DNA of 64,000 nucleotides, taken from NCBI RefSeq assembly GCF_000513195.1, contig NZ_CBVI010000089.1:17657-81656 (forward strand), in the 5' to 3' direction. Under the pieces are notes generated by a model. The model had not been told where the DNA came from. It saw only the letters and a program-made list of their open reading frames with translations, and did no database searches. The DNA is from Bacteroides timonensis (GTDB taxonomy: Bacteria; Bacteroidota; Bacteroidia; Bacteroidales; Bacteroidaceae). This document shows positions 17,317 to 25,801 of this stretch, piece after piece. A program made the translations under genes and the position numbers. Numbering within the stretch: the first letter of the stretch is position 1; every line of letters begins with the position of its first letter.

Positions 17317-18420
17317 TTATTCCTCCAAAAGTGCAACGGCACACCAGAGGTAAGGAGCTTGTCCATGATAATCACCTACATTTTGTTTGCGATCATAGTA
17401 ATACTGTTTGTCGTTCTTCTTATTGGTACCCTCGCAAACAGATTTCACATTATCATTTTCATCTATGTATCTCACCATAGCCATCCATGCTTTGCGGGCA
17501 GCGGGTGCATATTCCTTGGCATCCAACCAACCATTCTTCACTCCTTTAATGAAAGCAAAGGTAAACATGGCAGATCCCGAGGTTTCGAGCCAACAATCAG
17601 GATGATCCAGTAACTGATGCCACAAACCGTTTGAAGACTGATATTTCTTCAGACTTTTCATCATGGTACGGTAACCGTGCAGAATACGTGGACGATATTC
17701 ACTGTCTTCGGGCAAGCTGCTCAACAATTCGGCCATACCGGCAGCCATCCATCCATTACCTCTTCCCCAATAGAAAGGAACATCCGGAGCATGATAGAAA
17801 AGGCCATTCGGACATTGCAGTTCGTCCAGATACATCACCATCTCTCTTGCAGCACGGTCTATATATTTACGATCACCTGTAACTCTGTAAGCCTGAGTCT
17901 GCACAATAGTAATCATGTACATATCGTCAATCCACAAACGGGTCTGCCAGGAATAACCTTTCTGGTCCCATTCTCTTTCTTTCGGTTTGGCGTTTGCAGG
18001 GAGTTGCCATTGAGTATCGGCATAAGGAAGACCCAAATCCAGATAGCGTTGGTCCTTTGTAATCTTATACAGTTCCAAAGGTAAGCTACCGAACATATTT
18101 ACATCCACATGATTCATGATAGGCAATAAAGCCTTTTCTGTTGTGAACAGAAGTTCAAATCTGTTCTGCAAAAGCTTCACAAGTTCCTGATCATTGGTAA
18201 GTGCAGCAAACTTTAGCCCTCCATTCCAGGTAAAAGTTTCCGGATAACTAATCCACTTTCCAATATGAAGCATGTGCTTTCCATCTACAAAATGATATGC
18301 AAGACGTTTACCGACTTCTTTAGGGGTATATCCCTCAGGAAAATCGGTCAATAAACTTGTTTGAGCGAACACGAACTGAAAAGGAAGTAAAAACAGCAAT
18401 AATAACGACTTCTTACACAT
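17317..18420 (-). CDS. GH105 unsaturated uronosyl hydrolase, copy 2 and first gene of the operon
   Basis: 367 residues with signal peptide MCKKSLLLLFLLPFQFVFAQ. It has the same family markers as the copy at 10317-11423 (NHVDVNMFGS, RLWIDDMYM, FYWGRGNGWM), and the two are about three quarters identical by eye, so they arose by duplication. As the promoter-proximal gene it follows a TAnnTTTG box at 18497-18504. It should remove 4,5-unsaturated uronic acid from oligosaccharides made by a lyase encoded elsewhere. The start ATG is the only one that gives an intact signal peptide. Confidence 0.92.
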   Translation of the reverse strand: MCKKSLLLLFLLPFQFVFAQTSLLTDFPEGYTPKEVGKRLAYHFVDGKHMLHIGKWISYPETFTWNGGLKFAALTNDQELVKLLQNRFELLFTTEKALLPIMNHVDVNMFGSLPLELYKITKDQRYLDLGLPYADTQWQLPANAKPKEREWDQKGYSWQTRLWIDDMYMITIVQTQAYRVTGDRKYIDRAAREMVMYLDELQCPNGLFYHAPDVPFYWGRGNGWMAAGMAELLSSLPEDSEYRPRILHGYRTMMKSLKKYQSSNGLWHQLLDHPDCWLETSGSAMFTFAFIKGVKNGWLDAKEYAPAARKAWMAMVRYIDENDNVKSVCEGTNKKNDKQYYYDRKQNVGDYHGQAPYLWCAVALLEE

Positions 18421-18496
18421 AAGGTTAATTCTTTATTTATTAGACATTAAGAAACACATAATTGTTATCATGGTATAATCTCTTATGAGACGGTTA

Positions 18497-18504
18497 CAAA
18501 GATA
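18497..18504 (-). promoter_or_regulatory. Bacteroidetes -7 box for the GH105-led operon
   Basis: Minus strand TATCTTTG, an exact TAnnTTTG match, 77-84 bases upstream of the ATG at 18420. The leader is long enough to allow further control. No strong -33 TTTG is seen. Confidence 0.6.
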
Positions 18505-18752
18505 GCGCACAGTATCTTCTCAATACGAAATAAGCATTCCAATAAATAGAAAAAACATCTCAAAATCGCATAAAAGCCACAATTTTATTCCAAATAAAGC
18601 CACTAAATATCAGTCATCAATGAATTTGTTCACTCCGTCATGCTGAGCTTGCTGAAAAATCTCATTTCTTTGCACAAGTTACTTCTTACTTACTTTAGCC
18701 GGAGCGTCGCATGAGTTTAAACTGTCCCGGCAATTAGTTGTATAGACAGGGC

Positions 18753-18860
18753 GTGCAGCATCTATATATCGGACGTATTGCATCTATATATCCAATGTGT
18801 TGCATCTATATATCCAATACGTTGTATCTATATATCCAACGCCACCGACATATAGATGCA
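18753..18860. repeat. 22-bp tandem array A: four direct units and one inverted unit
   Basis: Units at 18753-18774, 18775-18796, 18797-18818 and 18819-18840 share the core CATCTATATATC (TATCTATATATC in the last). The fifth unit at 18841-18860 is reversed and holds CCACCGACATATAGATGC. The same plan with the same core occurs at 56217-56323, about 37 kb away. The reversed end unit could fold back on any direct unit. Confidence 0.85.
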
Positions 18861-18930
18861 AAACGAACAGAAAAAAGAAAGACGTTCAAGACTTCCATAA
18901 CTCATACACCGGAAATTCCGGATGCCCCCT

Positions 18931-21900
18931 TTAGCCGGCAAAATCCTTCGGAAGTACCCCGAATTGCTTCAGGAAGCATTTAGAGAAATAAGAAGAAGAA
19001 TTGAACCCGACCATATAACAGATTTCATTGATACGGCTCTCACCTTCTTTCAATAATTGGGCGGCACGCTTCAAACGTTCTATGCGTAAATACTCATTGG
19101 GACTCAAGTCTAATACTCCCTTCATCTTACGATAGAAACTGGAACGGCTCATATTCAGGCTCTCTGCCATATCATCCATACTGAACTCCTGGTTTGACAG
19201 GTTAGAAAGAATTATTTCGTTCAGTTTTTTGATAAATTCTTCATCAGCCTTAGTCAATGCCATTGTATTGACCGCAACAAAAGGAGATTTAGCAAAATCC
19301 CTGCGAAGCTTCTCCCGGTTATTTATCAGATTGGAAACCACAGCCAGGAGATATTCCGGTGAAAAAGGCTTTTCAATATAAGAGTCCGCTCCCAGTTCCA
19401 TTCCCTCAATCTTAGACTGGATATTTGTCTTTGCAGTTAAAAGTATAATAGGAATATGGCTATAACCTACATTCGATTTTATAGTCTTGCAAAGTTCAAA
19501 ACCATCCATCAACGGCATAACGACATCACTCACCACCAGATTTACGAAATTACTATCCAAAGCTTCCAAAGCCTCTTTACCATTGGTAGCGGTGATTACA
19601 GCATATTGAGACGATAACTGACGTTCGATGAAAGCGAGCATTTCCGGATTGTCTTCTACAACCAAAACCATATGTTTGCTTTCTTTCGAATGTTTCCCTT
19701 CCAATTTATCATCCGGATAGGATTCACCGGATGTTTCCGCTTGCAACTCTGCATCTTTATTCTCTACATCAGAATCCAGAGCTATGACCATATCCTGGAT
19801 GATAGGAAGTGTCAAGCGGAAAATGTTCGCTTCTTCTCCCTGAACCATGACCAAAGTACCACGATGGAGCTCTGCCAACGAACGGGAAAGAGCCAAACCG
19901 ATACCTGCGCCTGTAGTAACCTTTCCCTCTTCCTTCTGGCTAAAACGGACAAAAGGCTGAAAGATCTCCTCTTTCATCTCATCAGGAATGATTACTCCGT
20001 CGTTCTTAGTCACCACATAGAAAGCCTGTTTTTCCTGATCTACCTCCAGCTTTATATGCATATAACTATCAGCATACTTCATTCCATTATTTAAAAGATT
20101 ACTTACAATCTTCGTAAAAGCTTCACGGTTGACATGCGCACAGAAGTTTTCATCCGGCAACTCCAATGTAAAGTCGAGACCTTTCTGGCGCGAAAGGGAA
20201 CTAAATCGCATATAAGTCTCTCTCAAAACATTAGTAATATCACATTTAGTAAAGTTCAGACTGTATCCCTGACTCTCTACCTTTCTGAAATCCAGAAGTT
20301 GGTTCGTCAGGTTCAGCAACCTTTCCGTATTATGCTGCATGATGTTCAGATCCTCATGAGTTTCCGGATCCAGATGCTTTTTCAGAATAATATTCTCCAA
20401 AGGTCCTTTTATCAATGTCAGCGGAGTGCGGATTTCATGTGCTACGTTCGTAAAGAAATCTATCTTGGCATTATAAATCTCACGTTCTTTCTCCTGTTCG
20501 AACTTCTCAAGCTGACGACGGTGCTGCCTGCTGCTACGTTGCTTGAAATACCAGAAAGTATATACAAAGCAAACAATAAACAACAATAAATAAATGCAAT
20601 AAGCCCAGATGGAAAGATAAAAAGGAGGACGGATATGGATATATAACAACTGTTCTTCAGGTCCCCAAATACCATCACTATTGGACGCTTTCACACGAAA
20701 CTGATAATCACCATGCCACAGATTGGAATAAGTCACAATAGGGCTTTCCCCCACAGTTATCCAGTCCTTATCAAAGCCATCCAATCTGTACATCAATTTA
20801 TTCATTTTCGGCACCTGATAACCCAGGGCTGCAATACGGAAGGAAAATGAGTTCTGATTAGCTTGAAGGGTAATGCTGTCCGAGAAAGTAATGCTCTTAT
20901 CAAGAGGAGTATTCTCTTCATCGGCACGAACTTCTTTATTAAACAGCATAAAATCGGTAATCACCACCGGCGGCAGGTTCTTATTCTCTGTAAATGTCTT
21001 AGGATTAAATACAATAAAGCCATCAATACTACCCAGATAAATGTTACCGGCTTCATCCTTATAACTGGAACGGTAGTTAAATTGATCACCAAGCAATCCA
21101 TTGGCCGTAGTATATCCCTTCACCTGTTTAGTTACAGGGTTAAAACGTACCAACCCACTATTCGTAGTCAACCAGAACAGACCCTCCGCATCTTCTACGA
21201 TCTGGTAAACGACATCATTAGGCAATCCGTTGGATGAATTATAGCTGGTAAAAGTCTCCGTTTCAGGATGAAACAGACAGAAACCACCTCCCTGCGTAGT
21301 CAGCCAGATCTGGCGATGGGAGTCTTCAAAAATACTCAAAACCTTATTATAAGGAAGGCTCTCTTGATTACCCTCATTGTGCACATAGTTTTTCCATCTC
21401 TTTTCATTCACATTATAGCAATAAGCGCCATTCGCATAGGTTGCCAGCCACAGGTTACCGCCCGAATCCTCCTTTATATCATATACAAACCTGCCTGCCA
21501 GTTCTGTAATCCTTTCAAAATCATCCGTTTGCTCATTGTATTTTAACAGACCGAACATCGTTCCCAAATAAATATCACCAGTCGTTGTTCTGCAAATAGC
21601 AAAGATGCTGTTATCAATTAATGAATGCGGAGAATCATTTTTCTGGTAGGTCTTCAGGATATTACCGGTATTAGTATCTACAATTTTCAAACCTTTAGAG
21701 AAAGTTCCAACCCACAACTTATCACCCACCATACAGAGCCCATGAATATTCGTAAACCCGGAACTGGGTGCAAAGAATGAGAAGGTCTTGGTTCTCGGAT
21801 CAAAACGGTTCAAACCACCATCTTCGGTACCAATCCATAATACGCCCTTATTATCCTGACAAAACTCACGAACCCGCTTACCTTGCAAATTATTGTCCCC

Positions 21901-22956
21901 ATCTTTCGGATAATACTTCTCAAAATAAGTATAGGATTTCGGATAATAATCTACTCCCCCAAAATATGAACCTACCCAGATGCCACTTTCACGATCCTCG
22001 CACAACGAATAAACGGCATTATCGGACAACGAATAAGGATCATCCTTAGAACCATGCAGATGCACATACTTGTCCGTACGAAGATTGTAGATATAAACTC
22101 CCGATTCAGCTCCTATCCACAGTTCATTATCCGAATTTACCAACAGGTCACGGCTATATACCATTTCACCGGTTTCATCCATCAACAGCAAATTTCTCAG
22201 GTTACCGGAAGTCAGATTCAACTCCTGCACTCCCTTTCTTATGGAACTTATATAGATACAATTATATGCTCCCGGAACAATCTTCATAATAACATCATCC
22301 TTAAAAACCTCATCACTATCCTTCGGGGAAAGATAAGGGTGAAGCGTTTTTAAATTATCCTTGGAATAGAACAGGCCATTGCCATAAAATCCTACCCAGA
22401 TTGTTCCACTATTATCAAAGGCAACGCTCTGTACATTGGCTGAGAACTCATTCAATGTATAATTATGAAGTTGACCTTTTTGCGGCTCATAACAGAAGAG
22501 TCCCTGTGTTTCGACCGCTATCCATACCCGGCCCTGTTTATCTCCCGAAATAGCAAAGACAGTCCGCTCTATCTTTGTATTCTCCCCACTCAAACGGTCA
22601 AATGGAATAAAAATCTCCTGGTCAGAATAATAAATATACACCCCGGCATCTGTACCAACCCAGATATTCCCTTTATTGTCCTGATAAAGACAAGTCACGA
22701 AATTGTTTCCCAAACTATGATTATCAGTCATATCACGCTTAAAGTTCCGGAATGACATCCCATCGTATCGGCTCAGACCACCCTTGGTACCAAACCACAT
22801 AAATCCCTTCTTGTCCTGCATAATTGCATTGACTGTAGTCTGGGATAACCCATCCTGAATACTGAGGTTTTTGAAATAGTAATGTTCATCTGCTGCTTGT
22901 ACCCAGCAAATGATATAGCAAAGAAAACTAATAAGGGCTATTATTCTTTTCTTCAT
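18931..22956 (-). CDS. Hybrid two-component system sensor/regulator (HTCS) of the left locus
   Basis: 1341 residues from the ATG at 22956. The longer frame from a TTG at 22986 overlaps the promoter box at 22984-22991 and would not be transcribed, whereas MKKRIIALISFLCYIICWVQA is a good signal peptide. A periplasmic two-propeller sensor of repeated GxxWxGTxxG blades is followed by a Y_Y_Y domain, one membrane span near 790, a histidine kinase with His840 in AHEIRTPL and GAGIGLALSRS, a receiver with Asp1144 in VVSDVVMPLMDG, and an AraC-type HTH (about 1240-1341). Such proteins bind an oligosaccharide in the periplasm and switch on the neighbouring locus. Close paralogue of the protein at 36802-40752. 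Confidence 0.95.
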   Translation of the reverse strand: MKKRIIALISFLCYIICWVQAADEHYYFKNLSIQDGLSQTTVNAIMQDKKGFMWFGTKGGLSRYDGMSFRNFKRDMTDNHSLGNNFVTCLYQDNKGNIWVGTDAGVYIYYSDQEIFIPFDRLSGENTKIERTVFAISGDKQGRVWIAVETQGLFCYEPQKGQLHNYTLNEFSANVQSVAFDNSGTIWVGFYGNGLFYSKDNLKTLHPYLSPKDSDEVFKDDVIMKIVPGAYNCIYISSIRKGVQELNLTSGNLRNLLLMDETGEMVYSRDLLVNSDNELWIGAESGVYIYNLRTDKYVHLHGSKDDPYSLSDNAVYSLCEDRESGIWVGSYFGGVDYYPKSYTYFEKYYPKDGDNNLQGKRVREFCQDNKGVLWIGTEDGGLNRFDPRTKTFSFFAPSSGFTNIHGLCMVGDKLWVGTFSKGLKIVDTNTGNILKTYQKNDSPHSLIDNSIFAICRTTTGDIYLGTMFGLLKYNEQTDDFERITELAGRFVYDIKEDSGGNLWLATYANGAYCYNVNEKRWKNYVHNEGNQESLPYNKVLSIFEDSHRQIWLTTQGGGFCLFHPETETFTSYNSSNGLPNDVVYQIVEDAEGLFWLTTNSGLVRFNPVTKQVKGYTTANGLLGDQFNYRSSYKDEAGNIYLGSIDGFIVFNPKTFTENKNLPPVVITDFMLFNKEVRADEENTPLDKSITFSDSITLQANQNSFSFRIAALGYQVPKMNKLMYRLDGFDKDWITVGESPIVTYSNLWHGDYQFRVKASNSDGIWGPEEQLLYIHIRPPFYLSIWAYCIYLLLFIVCFVYTFWYFKQRSSRQHRRQLEKFEQEKEREIYNAKIDFFTNVAHEIRTPLTLIKGPLENIILKKHLDPETHEDLNIMQHNTERLLNLTNQLLDFRKVESQGYSLNFTKCDITNVLRETYMRFSSLSRQKGLDFTLELPDENFCAHVNREAFTKIVSNLLNNGMKYADSYMHIKLEVDQEKQAFYVVTKNDGVIIPDEMKEEIFQPFVRFSQKEEGKVTTGAGIGLALSRSLAELHRGTLVMVQGEEANIFRLTLPIIQDMVIALDSDVENKDAELQAETSGESYPDDKLEGKHSKESKHMVLVVEDNPEMLAFIERQLSSQYAVITATNGKEALEALDSNFVNLVVSDVVMPLMDGFELCKTIKSNVGYSHIPIILLTAKTNIQSKIEGMELGADSYIEKPFSPEYLLAVVSNLINNREKLRRDFAKSPFVAVNTMALTKADEEFIKKLNEIILSNLSNQEFSMDDMAESLNMSRSSFYRKMKGVLDLSPNEYLRIERLKRAAQLLKEGESRINEICYMVGFNSSSYFSKCFLKQFGVLPKDFAG

Positions 22957-22983
22957 TTTCGTGCTTTTTATAGATTCATACGT

Positions 22984-22991
22984 CAAATATA
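22984..22991 (-). promoter_or_regulatory. Bacteroidetes -7 box for the left HTCS gene
   Basis: Minus strand TATATTTG matches TAnnTTTG. Transcription would begin near 22977, which rules out the TTG start at 22986 and supports the ATG at 22956. Confidence 0.6.
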
Positions 22992-23088
22992 GCCCAATTT
23001 GACGATAAACAATAAAAGAAACATTTCAATAAATAGAAATATCGTCCCTTTAAGATTTAAGAGAATCAACCAAACAATGGTTTATAAC

Positions 23089-23126
23089 AGAACTTCGATA
23101 AAAATAGCCCTTTTCATCGAAGTTCT
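23089..23126 (-). terminator. Likely terminator behind the GH43 gene
   Basis: AGAACTTCGAT at 23089-23099 and ATCGAAGTTCT at 23116-23126 form an 11-bp perfect stem with a 16-base loop, 18 bases after the GH43 stop at 23144. The bases after it on the minus strand are GTTATAAACC, so the T tract is weak, but position and stem fit the end of the SusCD-sulfatase-GH43 transcript. Confidence 0.65.
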
Positions 23127-23143
23127 GTGACTCAAAACAATCC

Positions 23144-24106
23144 TCATTTCACAAGTTTAGGGGTTATATACTCTTCACTAATTCTCATGCGATCCACTCC
23201 ATCGACATTTTCAAACGAAACTTCTCCGATGTACATGGCACGCGGATGAATGTTATCCTTATCTTTATGAGCATGATAGACTATGCGAAGTTTACCGGCT
23301 TTATCCGTAAACATAGCACTATGCCCCACTCCAACCAGCTTACCGGGCTTTTGCAATAAAGGGTTTTCATCATACTTCGTCCATGTACCCATCAGATCGG
23401 TAGCCGTAGCACAGCCTACACCATAAAATGGACTTTCATAACTATTAGCCGAATAAGACATATAATAAATCCCATTATGCTTAAGAATATAGGAACCTTC
23501 ATTCACGCGAGGCCAGACTTTCTCCCATTCCTGAGTTACATGGAGACAAGGATGCATTGTCTCCTTCTTGATAGTAATCAAATCCTTTTCCAACTCTGCT
23601 ATCCAAATGTTGTTACCGTCATTGAAACGTACAAAAGATAAATAAGGCGTACCGTTATCATCTATAAACAGAGAATTGTCAATACACTTCTCATCAGCAA
23701 TCATCGGCTCCTTCCTATCCTGAACAAACGGTCCCGTGGGAGAGTCCGCAACCGCTACACAGATATGTTCATCTGCCGAATAATACATATAGAATTTCCC
23801 ATTTACAAAATAAATCTCAGGAGCCCAGAACCAACGGTCCGCCCAGGAATCTTCCTTATTCAATGCCAACCCTCCATACTTCCAGGCCAGCAAGTCATCG
23901 GAGGTATAAAATTCAATTCCTTTATTCGAATGCGTACCATAGGCATAGTATACTCCATCGTGCAGCAAAATGAACGGATCGCCCAAAGGCACAGGTGTTT
24001 CAGTGGCATTGACAACAGCATTGTCAGCACTCTTTTTAGAGGAACATTGACAAGATGCCAATGTTCCAAACATAAACAAACAGACAAGAAATAAATTCTT
24101 TTTCAT
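23144..24106 (-). CDS. GH43 family glycosidase lipoprotein
   Basis: 320 residues. A lipobox with Cys19 (LASC) points to a lipid-anchored protein. The five-bladed propeller of GH43 is shown by GDPFILLHDGVYYAYG (general base Asp43), APEIYFVNGKFYMYYSA, CIDNSLFIDDNG (second Asp) and VNEGSYILKHNG (likely acid Glu). GH43 members remove arabinofuranose, xylose or galactose; the substrate cannot be set here. It starts 51 bases downstream of the sulfatase and ends at a hairpin, so it closes the transcript that begins with susC. Confidence 0.88.
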   Translation of the reverse strand: MKKNLFLVCLFMFGTLASCQCSSKKSADNAVVNATETPVPLGDPFILLHDGVYYAYGTHSNKGIEFYTSDDLLAWKYGGLALNKEDSWADRWFWAPEIYFVNGKFYMYYSADEHICVAVADSPTGPFVQDRKEPMIADEKCIDNSLFIDDNGTPYLSFVRFNDGNNIWIAELEKDLITIKKETMHPCLHVTQEWEKVWPRVNEGSYILKHNGIYYMSYSANSYESPFYGVGCATATDLMGTWTKYDENPLLQKPGKLVGVGHSAMFTDKAGKLRIVYHAHKDKDNIHPRAMYIGEVSFENVDGVDRMRISEEYITPKLVK

Positions 24107-24157
24107 ACAATTCTATTTTGATAATGCTCTATTAACACAACCTGAATACATTCTTCA

Positions 24158-25708
24158 TTAGTCAGTAAAATGATAGTTATAGGGGTTCCGCTTAAAATGA
24201 TAACGGTGTCTTGGCAATGGCAACGGGTCTTGCAAACGCAATTCCCAGGCCAACAATTTTGTCAGCAACTCGCTCTGCTTATCTATCAACTTGGGATTTC
24301 CAAATAAATTATTAATTTCATACGGATCTTTCTTCAAATTGTACAGTTCCCCTTTTCCATAACTATTCATAATCAGTTTCCAGTCACCCATACGTACCAT
24401 TCGGGAAGTTCCACTTTGAGTCCATGTATTCAGTTCGTCAAAATGAGCCACTTTATTGGGTCCCAGCGCACCTTCCTGCTCAAAAGTCAAGTTATCGTCC
24501 AAAGGAACATCTTCTCCGCCAAAACCTAACTGTACAACAACGCTTGAGAACTCTTCTTTCGGATATTCTTTACCCGTCAACATAGGCCACAAACTCCGTC
24601 CCTGAACACCTACCGGTATTGAATCACCTATCGCAGTACAGAAAGTAGGGAAAAGATCGGCCAACGAAACATGCGCATCTATAGCTTTAGGTTGCTTCTT
24701 TATCCGATAGCCTGCCCAAACCATCGGTATTCTGGTTAGAGACTCAGACAAGCCTACTCCCTTACGAATTAGTCCGTATTCACCGCAATAATCTCCATGA
24801 TCGGACAGAACAACGATGATAGTTTTCTCGAATAGTCCCTTTTCCTTCAGATCCTCAACCAAGCGTTTGATCTGATCATCAATGAGACGAATCATCCCCA
24901 TATAATTTCCACGCAACCGAGGCAGGTCTCTTTCAAGATCAGGACAAGAGGCGTCTTCCAGTTCCGCCAGAATCTGATACTTTTCTCCCTTCTTCAATAC
25001 ATCCTTACGTGAAGTCTTCACAGCCGGAATCTTATCCGGTGCAAACATTGAGTAATAAGGTTCACAAACCTGATACGGATTATGCGGTTCAGGGAATGAA
25101 ACCCATACAAAGAACGGATTGTCCTTCTGGCTATCTATCCATTCTATAGCCTCATCCACAATTCTCGTAGGTTGCTGATCTTTCAAAGGTATAGGCGAAG
25201 GTTCCAGATACTGTCCGACTGCCTCTTTAAAGAATTTGGAAATAGCACGCTCTCCTTCTGTCACCGGCTTATTCTTCCCCCAGTGGGAATATTCAGACCA
25301 GAAATCCATATCCTTTGAGTTCAGATAAGCATGATTCTTACCTACTAAAGCTGTTTTATAATGATTCTCCTTCAGAACAGTTACCAAGTCTTTCGCATAA
25401 TTAATGTCACGCACATTGTGATTGGTACGTACATGAGTTGCAGTTGGAAAACGGCCGGTAAACATGGAACAACGTGCAGGAGTACTGGCCGGCATAACCG
25501 TATACGCTTTATCGAACCAAGCGTTCTGATGTGCCAATTCATCGACAAATGGAGTAATATCCATAGGAAAACCTTCGCGTCCACACAAATCGGCACGTTG
25601 CTGGTCCGTCATTATCACTACAATATTAGGTTTATCTGTCTGTGCAAACAAAGACAAACCTATTCCCTGGAGAGCGATTCCTGAAAAAAGATGTTTTCTA
25701 AAATTCAT
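24158..25708 (-). CDS. Secreted S-type sulfatase
   Basis: 516 residues with a signal peptide ending near FAQ (residue 23). The alkaline-phosphatase-like fold starts with NIVVIMTDQQRADL. The active-site signature is S75-T-P-A-R79 followed by CSMFTGR, so this is a serine-type sulfatase needing conversion of Ser75 to formylglycine by a radical SAM maturase, which must be encoded elsewhere. VVLSDHGDYCGEYGL gives the second metal-binding cluster. It removes sulfate from a glycan; the subfamily cannot be assigned by eye. It sits between SusD and GH43, so the second locus probably uses a sulfated sugar chain. Confidence 0.92.
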   Translation of the reverse strand: MNFRKHLFSGIALQGIGLSLFAQTDKPNIVVIMTDQQRADLCGREGFPMDITPFVDELAHQNAWFDKAYTVMPASTPARCSMFTGRFPTATHVRTNHNVRDINYAKDLVTVLKENHYKTALVGKNHAYLNSKDMDFWSEYSHWGKNKPVTEGERAISKFFKEAVGQYLEPSPIPLKDQQPTRIVDEAIEWIDSQKDNPFFVWVSFPEPHNPYQVCEPYYSMFAPDKIPAVKTSRKDVLKKGEKYQILAELEDASCPDLERDLPRLRGNYMGMIRLIDDQIKRLVEDLKEKGLFEKTIIVVLSDHGDYCGEYGLIRKGVGLSESLTRIPMVWAGYRIKKQPKAIDAHVSLADLFPTFCTAIGDSIPVGVQGRSLWPMLTGKEYPKEEFSSVVVQLGFGGEDVPLDDNLTFEQEGALGPNKVAHFDELNTWTQSGTSRMVRMGDWKLIMNSYGKGELYNLKKDPYEINNLFGNPKLIDKQSELLTKLLAWELRLQDPLPLPRHRYHFKRNPYNYHFTD

Positions 25709-25801
25709 AACTATCTGATTTTAATTAATAACCATATAAAAACGACATATACTCCATAACCCCTATAAAGAGATTATGAAGTATGCAGAGACTCAATCAC
25801 A

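Larger units (their letters stand above)
18421..18930. other. Intergenic region between the hybrid regulator and the GH105-led operon
   Basis: These 510 bases hold the operon promoter box (18497-18504) and the 22-bp repeat array (18753-18860). A small palindrome CCGGAAATTCCGG lies at about 18911-18923, just behind the regulator stop. A plus-strand reading frame over the array has no coding support. Confidence 0.7.

Noticed and set aside
18753..18860. CRISPR array
   Set aside because: The units are contiguous, with no unique spacers, and no cas gene is present.
18738..18983. Plus-strand open frame with many Tyr and Ile codons
   Set aside because: It reads through the 22-bp array, whose unit is not a multiple of three, and then runs into the 3' end of the hybrid regulator gene. 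The composition comes from the repeat.
22957..22986. TTG-started extension of the left hybrid regulator
   Set aside because: It overlaps the promoter box and lacks coding support; the ATG at 22956 starts a clean signal peptide.
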